Assembly (NCBI RefSeq): GCF_003991135.1 | Contig: NZ_CP016379.1 | Coordinates: forward strand, 3,410,001-3,474,000 | DNA length: 64,000 nt | Source of the DNA: Anoxybacter fermentans | Lineage (GTDB): Bacteria; Bacillota; Halanaerobiia; DY22613 | Reading direction: 5' to 3' | Shown here: positions 9,098 through 18,354 of the stretch, in pieces | How positions within the stretch are numbered: position 1 is the first letter of the stretch | Layout of the letters: every line of letters starts with the position of its first letter | Notes under the pieces: generated by a model | Told to the model about the DNA's origin: nothing | Seen by the model: the letters and a program-made list of their open reading frames with translations, nothing else | Database searches by the model: none | Position numbers and translations under genes: made by a program

Positions 9098-11671
9098 ATG
9101 GAATTGAAAAAACTTGAGGATATCTTTAAGGTTTTGGGTAATGAATCGAGGCTTAAAATTCTTAGCCTTTTGTTAAAGAAAAATTATTGTGGTGAAGAGC
9201 TGGCGCAGATGTTAAATCTTTCATCTGCGACTATATCCCATCATATGAAAAAGTTAGAGGATGCGGGATTGGTGATAGCCAGAAAAGAGCAGTATTATAC
9301 TTATTACTTTGTAAATGATCAGATTCTATCGGAACTTAACTTATCTGAGGTTCTTAAGACTCAAGGCTTAAGGGATGAAGAGGTAGATAAATGGCATTCT
9401 GAATATCAGCAAAAGATTATTAAAGATTTTTTTGATTCACAGGGGAAGTTGAAGTCTATCCCAAGCCAACGTAAAAAAAGGGAAGTTATTTTACAGAAAA
9501 TTGTCGAAGCTTTTGAGCCTAACCGGAGGTATTCAGAACAGGAAGTTAATTTGATACTGGCCCGATTCCATGATGATTTTTGTACTTTAAGGCGGGAACT
9601 TATCGGGTATAAATTGATGGAGCGGAAAGATGGTCATTACTGGAGAGTAATAACTGAAATAAATAGGTCAAAAGAAGAGTTTACTTTAGAAGATTTAATT
9701 CGTGTGATGAAGGCTGAAAGAGATAAGTTGAAGCCTGATGAAAAGGTTAAAAAAATTGCTTCTTATCATCGAATTCAGAATTCTCCGGGTATTGATGCTG
9801 CTATTAATGAGATGGCCAATGAACTTTCAAAATATGGAATAACCACCCAAATTAAGTGTTTTAAATCAGATGATCGAACCTTTTACCAAGACTATCTGGC
9901 CCCTGGTGGCTGGCTTGCTCATAAAGGGCAGTTACGTTTAAAAGAAACCGGTGAAGTTCTGGCTGATTATGAAATAAATCCGATTCAACTGATTCAGCGT
10001 AGTTGTTCAACCGATGGTAAAGAAGAGTTGGAAGTTTATGTAGTTGATGATCTAGAGCAGGTACTTAAAGAGAAACCTGATTTAACCGGTAAGATTCTTC
10101 TTACAGATCAGAATGTGCATAAGATTAAAGATCTGGTTCATGATCCACTAGGAGCCAGGGGAATTATTTTTGATGGAATGCGTCCGGTGCCTGGGCGTAA
10201 CTTAGAAGAGATGAAAGATGCACGTCAATATACATCTTTCTGGTGGAGTGGAGATGAAAAACGTACTTTTGGATTTGTTATCTCTCCTGCACTTGGTAAA
10301 AGGTTGAGAGACCAGATTAGAGCAGGAAAGCAGGTTAAAGTAGAATGTGAGGTTGAGGCTCAGTTTTTAGATCAACCTTTAAAAGTACTCCATGCGCGGA
10401 TCCCTGGTAAAACTGATGAAAACCTGCTTATGGTTGCACATATTTGTCATCCGTATCCTTCCGTAAATGATAATGCTTCAGGTGCAGGAGCAGCAGTAGA
10501 AGTAATGCAGTTTTTGAATAGAATGATTCAGGAGAAAAAGATTCCCAGGCCGGATCGGGGAATTGAGTTATTGTTAGTACCTGAGTTTAGTGGTACCTTT
10601 GCCTTTCTGGATCATTACTTAGAGACCGGTAATTATCTGGCTGGAATTAACCTGGATATGGTAGGAGAAAACCAGGATAAATGTGGTAGTACGCTCCAGG
10701 TAGTAGCTCCACCTATAAGTTTGCCAGGACTAACTGGAGATTTACTATACTATATTTTAAAACAGGTAACAGATGAAGATAAAATTCGTTTGAAAAAAGT
10801 TCCTTTTATGGGTGGCAGTGACCATGCAATTCTTTCAGATCCTACAGTTGGAATTCCATGTCCTATGTTAATTCAGCAGCCTGATAGGTATTACCATACA
10901 GATCAAGATACTCTGGATAAGCTTGATCCGATAATTTTAAAAGATGTTACTGTTGCGACAGCAATTTACCTCTACTATTTGGCTAATGCTCATCTGGCTG
11001 AGGTTCAAGAGATTATGGAAATTTATAAACAGGGCTTTCTTGAAATGGTTAAATCCCAGATTGAAGAAGTGCTTCAGCGGGCCCAGGAAGAAAATTTACC
11101 CAACAATGTTTTTGCTTACTGTAACCGTTGGGTTATTAAAATTTCAGATTGCTATATTCAGGCTATAGATTATTTTAAAAAATATATTAAGGCTGACGAG
11201 TTTAATTATTTCCAGAAACTTAATGCAGAATGGCAGAAAAGTTATCAGGTTGAACGGAGTAAGTTAATGAAAGAGATGAACAAAGCTTTAAGGGAATTGG
11301 TTAAAGTCAAACCTGAGTTGGCGAAGAACATGTGCCAGCGTAATTTAAGTCAACTAGAGCGGAAGTTGACTCAATTGGTTCCAGAACGTAAGTACTGGGG
11401 ATTTAGTACATTGACTCAGAAGCGCCATTTAGTAGAAAAGAAGCGATTAATTGATCTCTGGCGGATAATAGAGAAAGATAACTTAGATATTCCTGTTCTG
11501 GCACAGTATTGGGCAGATGGTCAACGAAATCTCTTTGAAATTATGGAGTTAGTGGAGCTAGAGACAGGACAGCGTGAAGTAGAATTTATTTACGATTTCT
11601 TTAGATTTTTAAAAGATGTAGGTTCTATTGAACTTCATGAACGGAGAAAAAATAGAAGGTTAGATAGCTAG
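9098..11671 (+). CDS. ArsR-type HTH / DUF2087 / M28-like aminopeptidase (DUF4910) fusion protein
   Basis: An 857-aa fusion. Residues 1-90 form an ArsR-family winged helix (NESRLKILSLLL, LSSATISHHMKKLEDAGLV). Residues about 125-190 resemble DUF2087, normally attached to such regulators. Residues about 215-645 are an M28/DUF4910-type zinc aminopeptidase, with metal ligands visible as VAHICHP (His448) followed by VNDNASG, LLLVPEFSG, MVGEN and GGSDHA (His576). Residues 645-857 are an alpha-helical tail with another winged-helix look. A DNA-binding regulator joined to a complete peptidase is unusual and suggests a peptide-responsive regulator or an intracellular peptidase controlling its own gene. 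ATG 9098 is favoured by AAGAGGGGTGG; a TTG lies just before it. It is monocistronic with its own promoter and terminator. Confidence 0.8.
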   Translation: MELKKLEDIFKVLGNESRLKILSLLLKKNYCGEELAQMLNLSSATISHHMKKLEDAGLVIARKEQYYTYYFVNDQILSELNLSEVLKTQGLRDEEVDKWHSEYQQKIIKDFFDSQGKLKSIPSQRKKREVILQKIVEAFEPNRRYSEQEVNLILARFHDDFCTLRRELIGYKLMERKDGHYWRVITEINRSKEEFTLEDLIRVMKAERDKLKPDEKVKKIASYHRIQNSPGIDAAINEMANELSKYGITTQIKCFKSDDRTFYQDYLAPGGWLAHKGQLRLKETGEVLADYEINPIQLIQRSCSTDGKEELEVYVVDDLEQVLKEKPDLTGKILLTDQNVHKIKDLVHDPLGARGIIFDGMRPVPGRNLEEMKDARQYTSFWWSGDEKRTFGFVISPALGKRLRDQIRAGKQVKVECEVEAQFLDQPLKVLHARIPGKTDENLLMVAHICHPYPSVNDNASGAGAAVEVMQFLNRMIQEKKIPRPDRGIELLLVPEFSGTFAFLDHYLETGNYLAGINLDMVGENQDKCGSTLQVVAPPISLPGLTGDLLYYILKQVTDEDKIRLKKVPFMGGSDHAILSDPTVGIPCPMLIQQPDRYYHTDQDTLDKLDPIILKDVTVATAIYLYYLANAHLAEVQEIMEIYKQGFLEMVKSQIEEVLQRAQEENLPNNVFAYCNRWVIKISDCYIQAIDYFKKYIKADEFNYFQKLNAEWQKSYQVERSKLMKEMNKALRELVKVKPELAKNMCQRNLSQLERKLTQLVPERKYWGFSTLTQKRHLVEKKRLIDLWRIIEKDNLDIPVLAQYWADGQRNLFEIMELVELETGQREVEFIYDFFRFLKDVGSIELHERRKNRRLDS

Positions 11672-11697
11672 AAGAATTTTCTTCTAGCGTTTTTTTA
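11667..11697 (+). terminator. Intrinsic terminator after the ArsR-M28 gene
   Basis: Perfect 8-bp stem GCTAGAAG/CTTCTAGC (11667-11674, 11681-11688) followed by GTTTTTTTAT; the stem begins in the stop codon region. Confidence 0.9.
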
Positions 11698-11774
11698 TAT
11701 TCAAGATGAAAAGAAATTAACTTATAGAACTTATTTTTACCCAGATAAATCTATGTTCTCAAAAAAAGTGCAAC

Positions 11775-11804
11775 TTGACACAAAATGAAACAGTTTGTTA
11801 TAAT
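11775..11804 (+). promoter_or_regulatory. Sigma-A promoter of prdR
   Basis: TTGACA (11775-11780), 18-bp spacer, TATAAT (11799-11804). It lies about 130 bases upstream of the prdR ATG, indicating that the activator has its own housekeeping promoter and a leader of about 120 nt. Confidence 0.75.
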
Positions 11805-11931
11805 AAATTGAAAAATTAAACATAGATTTAATAAAGATGTATCTATTTTTTGTTCTAAAAGTTAAATGGGGATGGAATAATGATAGAGGAACTAAATGTC
11901 ATTCTATGTTAAAGCCTAAGGGGTTGGTTAA

Positions 11932-13689
11932 ATGTTATCTGGTCAATTAAATAATAGTGTCAAAGATATTATGAATACTGATGTATTGACGGTAACTGCT
12001 GATACCATTTTGAGAGATTGTATAAAATTGATGCTTATAAATAATAAAGGTGAAATACTTGTAATTGATGAAAAAAGACATTTAAAAGGGCTTTTGACAT
12101 TTACTGATGTTGCCAGGATTATGAAGGAGGAAAAAAATGGATTTGATAAAAGTGTTAAATATTATATGCGAAAAGATATTTTAACCATTGGGCCTAATGA
12201 AAAGGCTATCAAAGCCAAGAATATAATGAAAAATCGGGGAATTGGGAGACTTCCTGTTGTTAAAAATAAAAAATTAATTGGTATTATCAGAATTATTGAT
12301 ATTTTGGATAAAATTTATAGTAGGATTGAGGAAGAAAGTGCTAGTCTTGCTTTAATTTTAAACAACTTACATGAAGCAGTATGTGTGGTAAATACAGAAG
12401 GAATTGTAGTGTTATGGAGTAAAAAATCGGAAAAACTTTATGGCGTCAAAGCTGAGCAGATTGTAGGAAATAAACTAGAAGATTTTTTCCCAAATGCTCT
12501 TTTACTCAAAGTTCTCAAGGACAAAAAACCTATAGAAAATATTTATCATAGTCCCAGGGAAGGAAGTTATGTGATAATTAGTGCTATCCCCTTATTTATA
12601 AATGGAGAATTTGTGGGAGCTGTATCTACTGATAGAGATGTAACAGAAGTGACAAATTTAACTCTTGAATTAGAAAAAACAAAGGACAAGTTAGAATTAT
12701 TACAGGAAGAGGTAAATAAAATTAATGAAGATAAATATTCCTTTGGCATTATACTTGGTAAAAGCAAAGTGATAAAAGAAAAAATAGCCAGGGCCAGAAG
12801 AGTTGCACGAACTAATAGTAGTGTTTTAATTACTGGAGAGAGTGGAACTGGAAAGGAAGTATTTGCTAGAGCAATTCATCAGGCAAGTGGAAGAAAAGGA
12901 CCTTTTGTAGCTGTAAATTGTAGTGCAATTCCTGAAAACTTATTTGAGAGTGAAATGTTTGGATATGTAGGAGGAGCTTTTACTGGAGCTTTAAAAAAAG
13001 GTAAAGTAGGAAAGTTTGAATTAGCTAATGGAGGTACTTTATTTTTAGATGAAATTGGAGATATGCCTATGTATATGCAGGTGAAACTCCTCCGGGTACT
13101 TCAGGAAAAAAAGATTGTACGAGTGGGAAGTGAGAAAGATATTGATGTCGATGTAAGAATTATTTCTGCAACACATCGTGATTTAAGAGCTATGGTAAAG
13201 GAAAATCTTTTTAGAGAGGACCTTTATTATAGGCTTAATGTGGTAAGTATTGAATTACCTGCTTTAAGAGAAAGAAAAGAAGATATTCCCATTCTGTTAA
13301 GACATTTCATTTGTGAATTTTGTAAAGAAAATAATATATCTGTTCCTAAACTTAAGCCCGAAGTGTTAGCGGTGCTTATGAGTTATAGTTGGAAAGGAAA
13401 TATAAGAGAATTGAAAAATACAGCAGAACATCTGGTTGTATTTTCAAAAAATGGTGAAATAAGATTGGATAGTGTGCCTGAATATATACTTGAGCAGACA
13501 ATTGGGGAAGATGATAGAGAACCAGTTTTTGATTTGCAAAAAGCAGTTGAAAGGACAGAAAAAGAGATAATAAGAAAAGTTATGAAAATGGTGGAAGGTA
13601 ATAAAAGTAAAGCAGCAAAATTGCTTAATATACCTAGAAGTACTTTATATTACAAATTAAAATATTATAATATGAAGGATTTATTGTAA
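11932..13689 (+). CDS. prdR: Sigma-54-dependent activator of proline reductase genes, PrdR
   Basis: A 585-aa enhancer-binding protein. Two CBS domains (residues about 8-130) probably sense a nucleotide or metabolite. A PAS domain (140-245) follows. The AAA+ sigma-54 interaction domain (270-495) has Walker A GESGTGKE near 302, the sigma-54-contacting GAFTGA motif near 348, and FLDEIGDM. The C-terminus is a Fis-type HTH ([20 protein letters not shown]). This architecture and the position directly before prdC match PrdR of Clostridioides difficile, which activates the prd operon with proline. A consensus sigma-54 promoter lies in front of the next gene. Start ATG 11932 follows AAGGGGTTGG. Function is assigned with high confidence from motifs and neighbours. 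Confidence 0.92.
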   Translation: MLSGQLNNSVKDIMNTDVLTVTADTILRDCIKLMLINNKGEILVIDEKRHLKGLLTFTDVARIMKEEKNGFDKSVKYYMRKDILTIGPNEKAIKAKNIMKNRGIGRLPVVKNKKLIGIIRIIDILDKIYSRIEEESASLALILNNLHEAVCVVNTEGIVVLWSKKSEKLYGVKAEQIVGNKLEDFFPNALLLKVLKDKKPIENIYHSPREGSYVIISAIPLFINGEFVGAVSTDRDVTEVTNLTLELEKTKDKLELLQEEVNKINEDKYSFGIILGKSKVIKEKIARARRVARTNSSVLITGESGTGKEVFARAIHQASGRKGPFVAVNCSAIPENLFESEMFGYVGGAFTGALKKGKVGKFELANGGTLFLDEIGDMPMYMQVKLLRVLQEKKIVRVGSEKDIDVDVRIISATHRDLRAMVKENLFREDLYYRLNVVSIELPALRERKEDIPILLRHFICEFCKENNISVPKLKPEVLAVLMSYSWKGNIRELKNTAEHLVVFSKNGEIRLDSVPEYILEQTIGEDDREPVFDLQKAVERTEKEIIRKVMKMVEGNKSKAAKLLNIPRSTLYYKLKYYNMKDLL

Positions 13690-13727
13690 ATTTACTGATA
13701 CTATATTTTTTATTTATTTAATTTCAG

Positions 13728-13776
13728 TGTCAGTGTAATGACAAAGTGTCATTATGCTGACATTTTATTTTTTTTA
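13728..13776 (+). terminator. Strong hairpin after prdR (terminator and possibly PrdR site)
   Basis: 16-nt arms TGTCAGTGTAATGACA / TGTCATTATGCTGACA (13728-13743, 13747-13762; two mismatched positions, loop AAG), followed by TTTTATTTTTTTTATCC. This is a good intrinsic terminator for prdR. The TGTCA/TGACA half-sites are also like those of the palindrome at 13856, so the DNA could double as an activator site. Confidence 0.75.
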
Positions 13777-13855
13777 TCCAAATATAAGCGCTAATTATTG
13801 AAATAACAAGAATTTTGAGAATATATGTTTATAAATAGATATTATAAATGCTAAA

Positions 13856-13879
13856 TTAGTGTCAGTACATTAACACTAA
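13856..13879 (+). promoter_or_regulatory. Candidate upstream activating sequence for PrdR
   Basis: Inverted repeat TTAGTGT (13856-13862) ... ACACTAA (13873-13879), 10 bases apart, centred about 145 bp upstream of the sigma-54 promoter. Such a dyad at this distance is typical of enhancer-binding-protein sites. Assignment to PrdR is inference from position. Confidence 0.5.
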
Positions 13880-14003
13880 ATAATATTTGCTTATTTTTTA
13901 TCTGTTAAACAGATATATTATAAAAAAATTATGATGTTTATCAACTTTAGGATATCAACAATTTTTGAAGCAAAATCAAATTTTAATCATTTAAAATATT
14001 AAG

Positions 14004-14020
14004 TTGGCACACTCCTTGCA
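14004..14020 (+). promoter_or_regulatory. Sigma-54 promoter of the prd operon
   Basis: TTGGCACACTCCTTGCA matches the sigma-54 consensus TTGGCAC-N5-TTGCA exactly, with -24 GG and -12 GC dinucleotides correctly spaced. It lies 43 bases before the prdC start. Together with the adjacent PrdR gene it gives a complete activator-promoter pair. Confidence 0.93.
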
Positions 14021-14062
14021 AATAAATTTAAGTGAAAGGTTTTTAGGCAAGGAGGTGAACAA

Positions 14063-15349
14063 ATGGAAATTAAAATTCTGTTAAAGCAACATGTAGGTGT
14101 CCCTTGTAAGCCAATAGTTGCAGTAGGTGATGAGGTTAAAAAGGGGCAGTTGATTGCAGAACCTCAAGGGTTGGGGGCTAATATACATTCCAGTGTTTAT
14201 GGATTAATTACTGAGGTAAGTGAAAATTTTATCAAAGTAAAACCTCATGAAAATCAGCCCGATGAATATGTAAAGTTAAAAGAAAGTGATAATAAATTAG
14301 AACTTATCAAAGAAGCAGGTATTGTAGGAGCAGGTGGGGCTGGATTTCCGACTCATGTGAAATTAGATGTAAATTTGCAGGGTGGGTATGTAATAGCAAA
14401 TGGAGCTGAATGTGAACCTTTGTTGGCACATAATTTAAAGTTAATGGAAGAACACCCTGAGATTATAGTAAGAGGATTAAAGTATATAAAAGAGATTACA
14501 AATGCTTCTAAGGGTTATATTGCAGTAAAAGAAAAATATAAAAAAGCTGTTAAGGCTCTAAAAAAAGCATGTTCATTAGAAAAGGATATTGAACTAAAGC
14601 TTTTACCTGACATGTATCCTGCAGGAGATGAAAGGGTTATTGTCCGGGAGATTTTAGGAGTTGAATTGAAACCTGGACAATTGCCTTTAGAGGCTAATGC
14701 TGTGGTTCAAAATGTAGAAACTTTAAAGCATATTGTTAATGCCATTGAAAAAAGAAAGCCCTTTATAACAAAAGATTTGACTGTTGCAGGAAGAGTTAAA
14801 GATGCAAGAAATGGTAAGGTATTTTTTGATGTACCAATTGGTGAGCCTGTAGGAAAGTATATCAATCTCTGTGGAGGGTATATTGAACCCCATGGAGAGA
14901 TTGTGTTGGGTGGACCTTTTACAGGAAAATCTGGAACTGAACAAACACCAGTTACTAAAACTCTTGGTGGAATTTTAGTTGCGATGCCGTTCCCTCAGGA
15001 AACAAGAAAGATGGGACTTTTGGTTTGTGAGTGTGGAGCCTCTGAAGAGCGACTTAGAGAAATCGCTGAATCTATGGGTTCTGAAGTAGTTGCGGTGGAA
15101 AAATGTAAAAGAATGGTTGAGGTAAATGGAAGATTTAGGTGTGAAAAGCCTGGAGTATGTCCGGGTCAGGCTGAAAAAGTTCTTGCTTTGAAAAATAAAG
15201 GGATAGAGGTTCTTTTGGTCAGTACCTGTGGTGACTGAACTAATACAGTTATGAATATCGCTCCTCGTGTAGGAGTGCCAGTTTATCATTGTACAGATCA
15301 TGTGCTTAGAGCTGCAGGTATGAGACTTGTAAGAAGGCTTAATAAATAA
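14063..15349 (+). CDS. prdC: Proline reductase-associated electron transfer selenoprotein PrdC
   Basis: An RnfC-like protein thought to deliver electrons to D-proline reductase. The frame is open for 391 codons to TGA at 15236-15238, where the context CGD-UGA-TNTVMN matches the selenocysteine site of PrdC. Beyond it the same frame continues for 37 codons (APRVGVPVYHCTDHVLRAAG...) to TAA 15347-15349. I therefore read UGA as Sec392, total 428 aa. RnfC-like features include GIVGAGGAGFPTHVKL near residue 90, GAECEPLLAHN and GGPFTGKSG. The AAGGAGGTG ribosome site is strong. It is the first gene behind the sigma-54 promoter. Reading the UGA as a stop would cut off the redox-active end. Confidence 0.92.
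15236..15280 (+). promoter_or_regulatory. Selenocysteine UGA and candidate SECIS hairpin in prdC
   Basis: UGA at 15236-15238 is followed 22 bases later by hairpin CTCCT(cgtgt)AGGAG (15261-15275). Bacterial SECIS elements lie just downstream of the Sec codon with a small apical loop. The exact SelB-binding loop cannot be verified by eye. Confidence 0.6.
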
Positions 15350-15385
15350 ATTATCAGCTTTATATAAAATAGGGAGGGAAGATAA

Positions 15386-17272
15386 ATGTCTATTACTCCA
15401 GAAACAGCACAACAGCATAAAAATGATCCAGCTATTTTATGCTGTAGAACAGAAGCAGGAACAATTATTGAACCTGCTAACCTGGAGGATCCTGCAATTA
15501 TTCCAGATTTAGAGGATTCCGGATTGCTGAAAGTTCCTGAAAACTGCTTAAAAATTGGACAGGTTTTAGGTGCTAAATTGGTTAAAACTGTTGATTCTTT
15601 AACTCCATTAACTCCAGACTTGCTGGAAGGAGTTAAAGATATTAAAGAAGAGAAAATAGAAGAAAAAGCTGTAGCAGAAGAAGTAGTAGAAAATGATGTT
15701 AATAAAGAGGCAGCACCAGTTATACAGACCACAGGCGGTATGGTCAAAATTTATATTGGTGAAGGTAAAAATATCAATCTTGAGTTTCCACTTGGACTGG
15801 TTGGTGGTAATATTCAGACTCCAGAATTTAGGACTTCAAAAGTTGAGCCAGTTCAGAGTGCAGAGCCTATAAAAGTTGAAGAAAAACCAAAAGAAGAACC
15901 AAAAGTAGTAAGAAAGCTTGTTAAAAAGTATTTCAAAATTGATAAAGTAGAGTTTGGTCCAGAAACAAAAATTGATGGAACTACCCTTTATATCAGAGAA
16001 GATATTTGTGACGATGCTGTGAAAGCTGACGAATTAGTTTGTTCAATTAAAGTAGATATTATTACCCCAGAAGATTATGGCAAATATAGTGAAACCATTA
16101 TGGATGTTCAACCAATTGCTACCAAAGAAGGAGACAGCAAACTTGGTAGTGGTGTTACCAGAGTAATTGATGGTGTAGTAATAGTAGTTACTGGAACTGA
16201 TGAAAATGGAGTCCAGATTGGTGAATTTGGTTCTTCTGAGGGTATTCTTGAAAGAAATATTATGTGGGGTAGACCAGGTGCACCAGATAAAGGTGAAATT
16301 TTCATTAAGACTGAGGTAGTTATCAAAGAAAATACAAATATGGAAAGGCCAGGACCTCTAGCTGCTCATAAAGCTACCGACTATATCACTCAAGAAATCA
16401 GAGAAGCTTTAAAGAAAGCTGATGAGAGCCTGGTTGTGAAAGAAGAAGAGTTTGTTCAATATAGAAGACCTGGTAGAAAGAGAGTAGTAATAATTAAAGA
16501 AATTATGGGCCAGGGTGCTATGCATGATAATATTATTCTGCCTGTAGAGCCAGTAGGAATTGTCGGTGGTAAGCCAAATGTTGACCTTGGTAATATACCT
16601 GTAGTCTTGTCACCATTGGAAGTATTGGATGGTGGAATTCATGCTCTAACATGTATTGGTCCTGCATCCAAAGAAACTTCTAGACATTACTGGAGAGAAC
16701 CTCTTGTACTTGAAGTTATGAATGATCCAGAATTGGATCTTGTAGGAGTTATCTTTGTTGGTTCACCTCAGGCTAATTTAGAGAAATTCTATGTATCTGA
16801 AAGATTAGGTATGTTGGTTGAAGCATTGGATGTAGATGGAGCTTTCATTACTACTGAGGGTTTTGGAAACAACCATATAGATTTTGCAAGTCACCATGAA
16901 CAGGTAGGTAAAAGAGGCGTAGCTGTTGTAGGTATGTCTTTCTGCGCTGAACAAGGTGCACTGGTTGTTGGTAATAAATATATGAAGAATATGATTGATT
17001 TGAACAAATCAGAGCAAGGTATTGAAAATGAAATTCTGGCGAACAACACATTATGTCCAGAAGATGCAATTAGAGCTGTTGCAATGTTAAAAGCAGTTAT
17101 GGCTGGAGAAGAAATTAAGGCTCCAGAAAGAAAGTATAATCCAAATGTTAAAATGAACAACATTGATCTAATTGAAAGCCAAACTGGTAGAAAAATTGAT
17201 CTGGTACCAAATGAGCAGATATTGCCAAAGAGCAAGAAAAGAAGAGAAATTTATGAACCTGAAGATGAATAA
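15386..17272 (+). CDS. prdA: D-proline reductase proprotein PrdA
   Basis: Proprotein of D-proline reductase, which reductively opens D-proline to 5-aminovalerate in Stickland fermentation. The 628-aa precursor is cleaved before a cysteine that becomes the pyruvoyl cofactor. The candidate site is ALTCIGPASKET with Cys423, giving an N-terminal alpha chain and a C-terminal catalytic beta chain. The sequence VKIYIGEGKNINLEFPLGLVGG (about residues 119-140) and an acidic/lysine-rich linker precede the core domain, which starts near residue 180. PrdD and PrdE downstream repeat its two halves as separate proteins. A GGGAGGG ribosome site precedes ATG 15386. Glycine-rich GFGNNHIDFASHH near 490 is conserved in the family. 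Confidence 0.94.
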   Translation: MSITPETAQQHKNDPAILCCRTEAGTIIEPANLEDPAIIPDLEDSGLLKVPENCLKIGQVLGAKLVKTVDSLTPLTPDLLEGVKDIKEEKIEEKAVAEEVVENDVNKEAAPVIQTTGGMVKIYIGEGKNINLEFPLGLVGGNIQTPEFRTSKVEPVQSAEPIKVEEKPKEEPKVVRKLVKKYFKIDKVEFGPETKIDGTTLYIREDICDDAVKADELVCSIKVDIITPEDYGKYSETIMDVQPIATKEGDSKLGSGVTRVIDGVVIVVTGTDENGVQIGEFGSSEGILERNIMWGRPGAPDKGEIFIKTEVVIKENTNMERPGPLAAHKATDYITQEIREALKKADESLVVKEEEFVQYRRPGRKRVVIIKEIMGQGAMHDNIILPVEPVGIVGGKPNVDLGNIPVVLSPLEVLDGGIHALTCIGPASKETSRHYWREPLVLEVMNDPELDLVGVIFVGSPQANLEKFYVSERLGMLVEALDVDGAFITTEGFGNNHIDFASHHEQVGKRGVAVVGMSFCAEQGALVVGNKYMKNMIDLNKSEQGIENEILANNTLCPEDAIRAVAMLKAVMAGEEIKAPERKYNPNVKMNNIDLIESQTGRKIDLVPNEQILPKSKKRREIYEPEDE

Positions 17273-17287
17273 GAAAAAGGTGATTTA

Positions 17288-17551
17288 ATGAAATATGGTG
17301 ACAAAATTATAGATATGCGAGGCATAGTGGTAGAGGTCCATGAAGGTTCCATTTCCATTGATTTAAAAGGAAGATTAGGATTTTTAAAAGTTCCTCTGCG
17401 GATGGTCATATCTGATCACCCGATTAAGGTGGGCCAGGAAGTCGGATTTAAGATGAGTTTTATTGAAGTGTTGGGACCTGAGATCAATGAACACTATGTG
17501 AGCAATATTGAAAAACGAAATAGGAAAATGAAAAAGAAGGAGGATGAATAA
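17288..17551 (+). CDS. Small proline reductase cluster protein (CBO2463/CBO2479-type)
   Basis: An 87-aa soluble protein lying between prdA and prdB, a position held by a conserved small protein in other prd operons. The N-terminal 65 residues look like a small beta-barrel (IVVEVHEGSISIDLKGRLGFLKVPLRM) and the C-terminus is a Lys/Glu-rich tail. Its biochemical role is unknown to me. The stop overlaps the prdB start by one base (17551), showing tight coupling with the catalytic selenoprotein. Start ATG 17288 has the weak site AAAAGGTG. Confidence 0.8.
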   Translation: MKYGDKIIDMRGIVVEVHEGSISIDLKGRLGFLKVPLRMVISDHPIKVGQEVGFKMSFIEVLGPEINEHYVSNIEKRNRKMKKKEDE

Positions 17552-18279
17552 TGGCAGATTTAACAGTAGTTAAAGGTCTTCAGTCTGAGATTTATGTGCC
17601 TATAACTCCCCCGCCGGTTTGGGCTCCAGTTACAAAAGAGCTTAAAGATATGACCGTGGCACTGGTTACTGCAGCTGGTGTTCATTTAAAGTCTGATAAA
17701 AGGTTTAATCTTGCTGGTGATTTCACTTTCAGAAAAATTCCTGGGGATGTGTCATCCAGTGAGCTGATGGTGTCTCACGGTGGTTATGATAATGCTGATG
17801 TAAATAAAGATATAAACTGTATGTTCCCAATTGATCGACTCAGAGAATTAGCTGAGGAAGGATTCATTAAAAGTATAGCATCCACCCATATTGGTTTTAT
17901 GGGCGGAGGTGGTGATCAGCAAAAATTCAAAGAAGAGACTGGTCCTGAAATTGCTAGAATCTTAAAAGAGGAAGGTGTAGATGCAGTTATACTGACTGCT
18001 GGCTGAGGTACTTGCCACCGCTCTGCCGTGATTGTGCAGAGAGCGATTGAGGAAGTTGGTATTCCTACTATCATTATTGCTGCTTTGCCTCCAGTAGTTA
18101 GACAGAATGGTGCTCCAAGAGCAGTTGCTCCAATGGTACCAATGGGTGCAAATGCAGGTGAACCAAACAATCCTGAAATGCAAAGAGGGATTGTCAAGGA
18201 TGCATTAAAACAATTAGTAGAAATTGAGTCTCCTGGCAAAATTGTGCCATTACCTTATGAATATAATGCAAAAGTTTAG
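17551..18279 (+). CDS. prdB: D-proline reductase selenoprotein subunit PrdB
   Basis: Selenocysteine-containing catalytic subunit of D-proline reductase. The frame runs 151 codons to TGA 18004-18006 in the context LTAG-U-GTCHRSAV, i.e. a U-x-x-C redox motif, and continues in frame to TAG at 18277-18279, giving 242 aa with Sec152. That is the normal PrdB length. The start is ATG 17551 with AAGGAGGATG upstream. The fold is shared with glycine/betaine/sarcosine reductase B subunits (GGYDNADVNKDINCMFPIDRL). A naive gene caller would split it into two pieces at the UGA. Confidence 0.95.
18004..18048 (+). promoter_or_regulatory. Selenocysteine UGA and candidate SECIS hairpin in prdB
   Basis: UGA at 18004-18006 is followed after 12 bases by CGCTCTGC (18019-18026), a 9-base loop CGTGATTGT, then GCAGAGAGCG (18036-18045). 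This is a strong stem at the distance expected for a bacterial SECIS. Confidence 0.7.
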
Positions 18280-18334
18280 GTTGGTTTATCAAAATTGAGT
18301 CTACCTCTCCATTGAGGTAGACTCTAACCAACCT
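18278..18334 (+). promoter_or_regulatory. Two-tier intercistronic hairpin between prdB and prdD
   Basis: A perfect 11-bp stem GAGTCTACCTC/GAGGTAGACTC (18297-18307, 18314-18324) sits inside a perfect 9-bp outer stem AGGTTGGTT/AACCAACCT (18278-18286, 18326-18334). No U-tract follows, so it is not a clean terminator. It may stabilise or separate the prdCAB part of the transcript from prdDEF. Confidence 0.6.
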
Positions 18335-18354
18335 CATTAATTAGGTGGTGGACT

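Noticed and set aside
15236-15238. prdC as a truncated or frameshifted gene ending at UGA
   Set aside because: The frame continues with conserved PrdC sequence and the site is the known selenocysteine position of the family.
18004-18006. prdB as two separate ORFs
   Set aside because: Both parts are in the same frame across a UGA in the U-x-x-C context, and the joined length is normal for PrdB.
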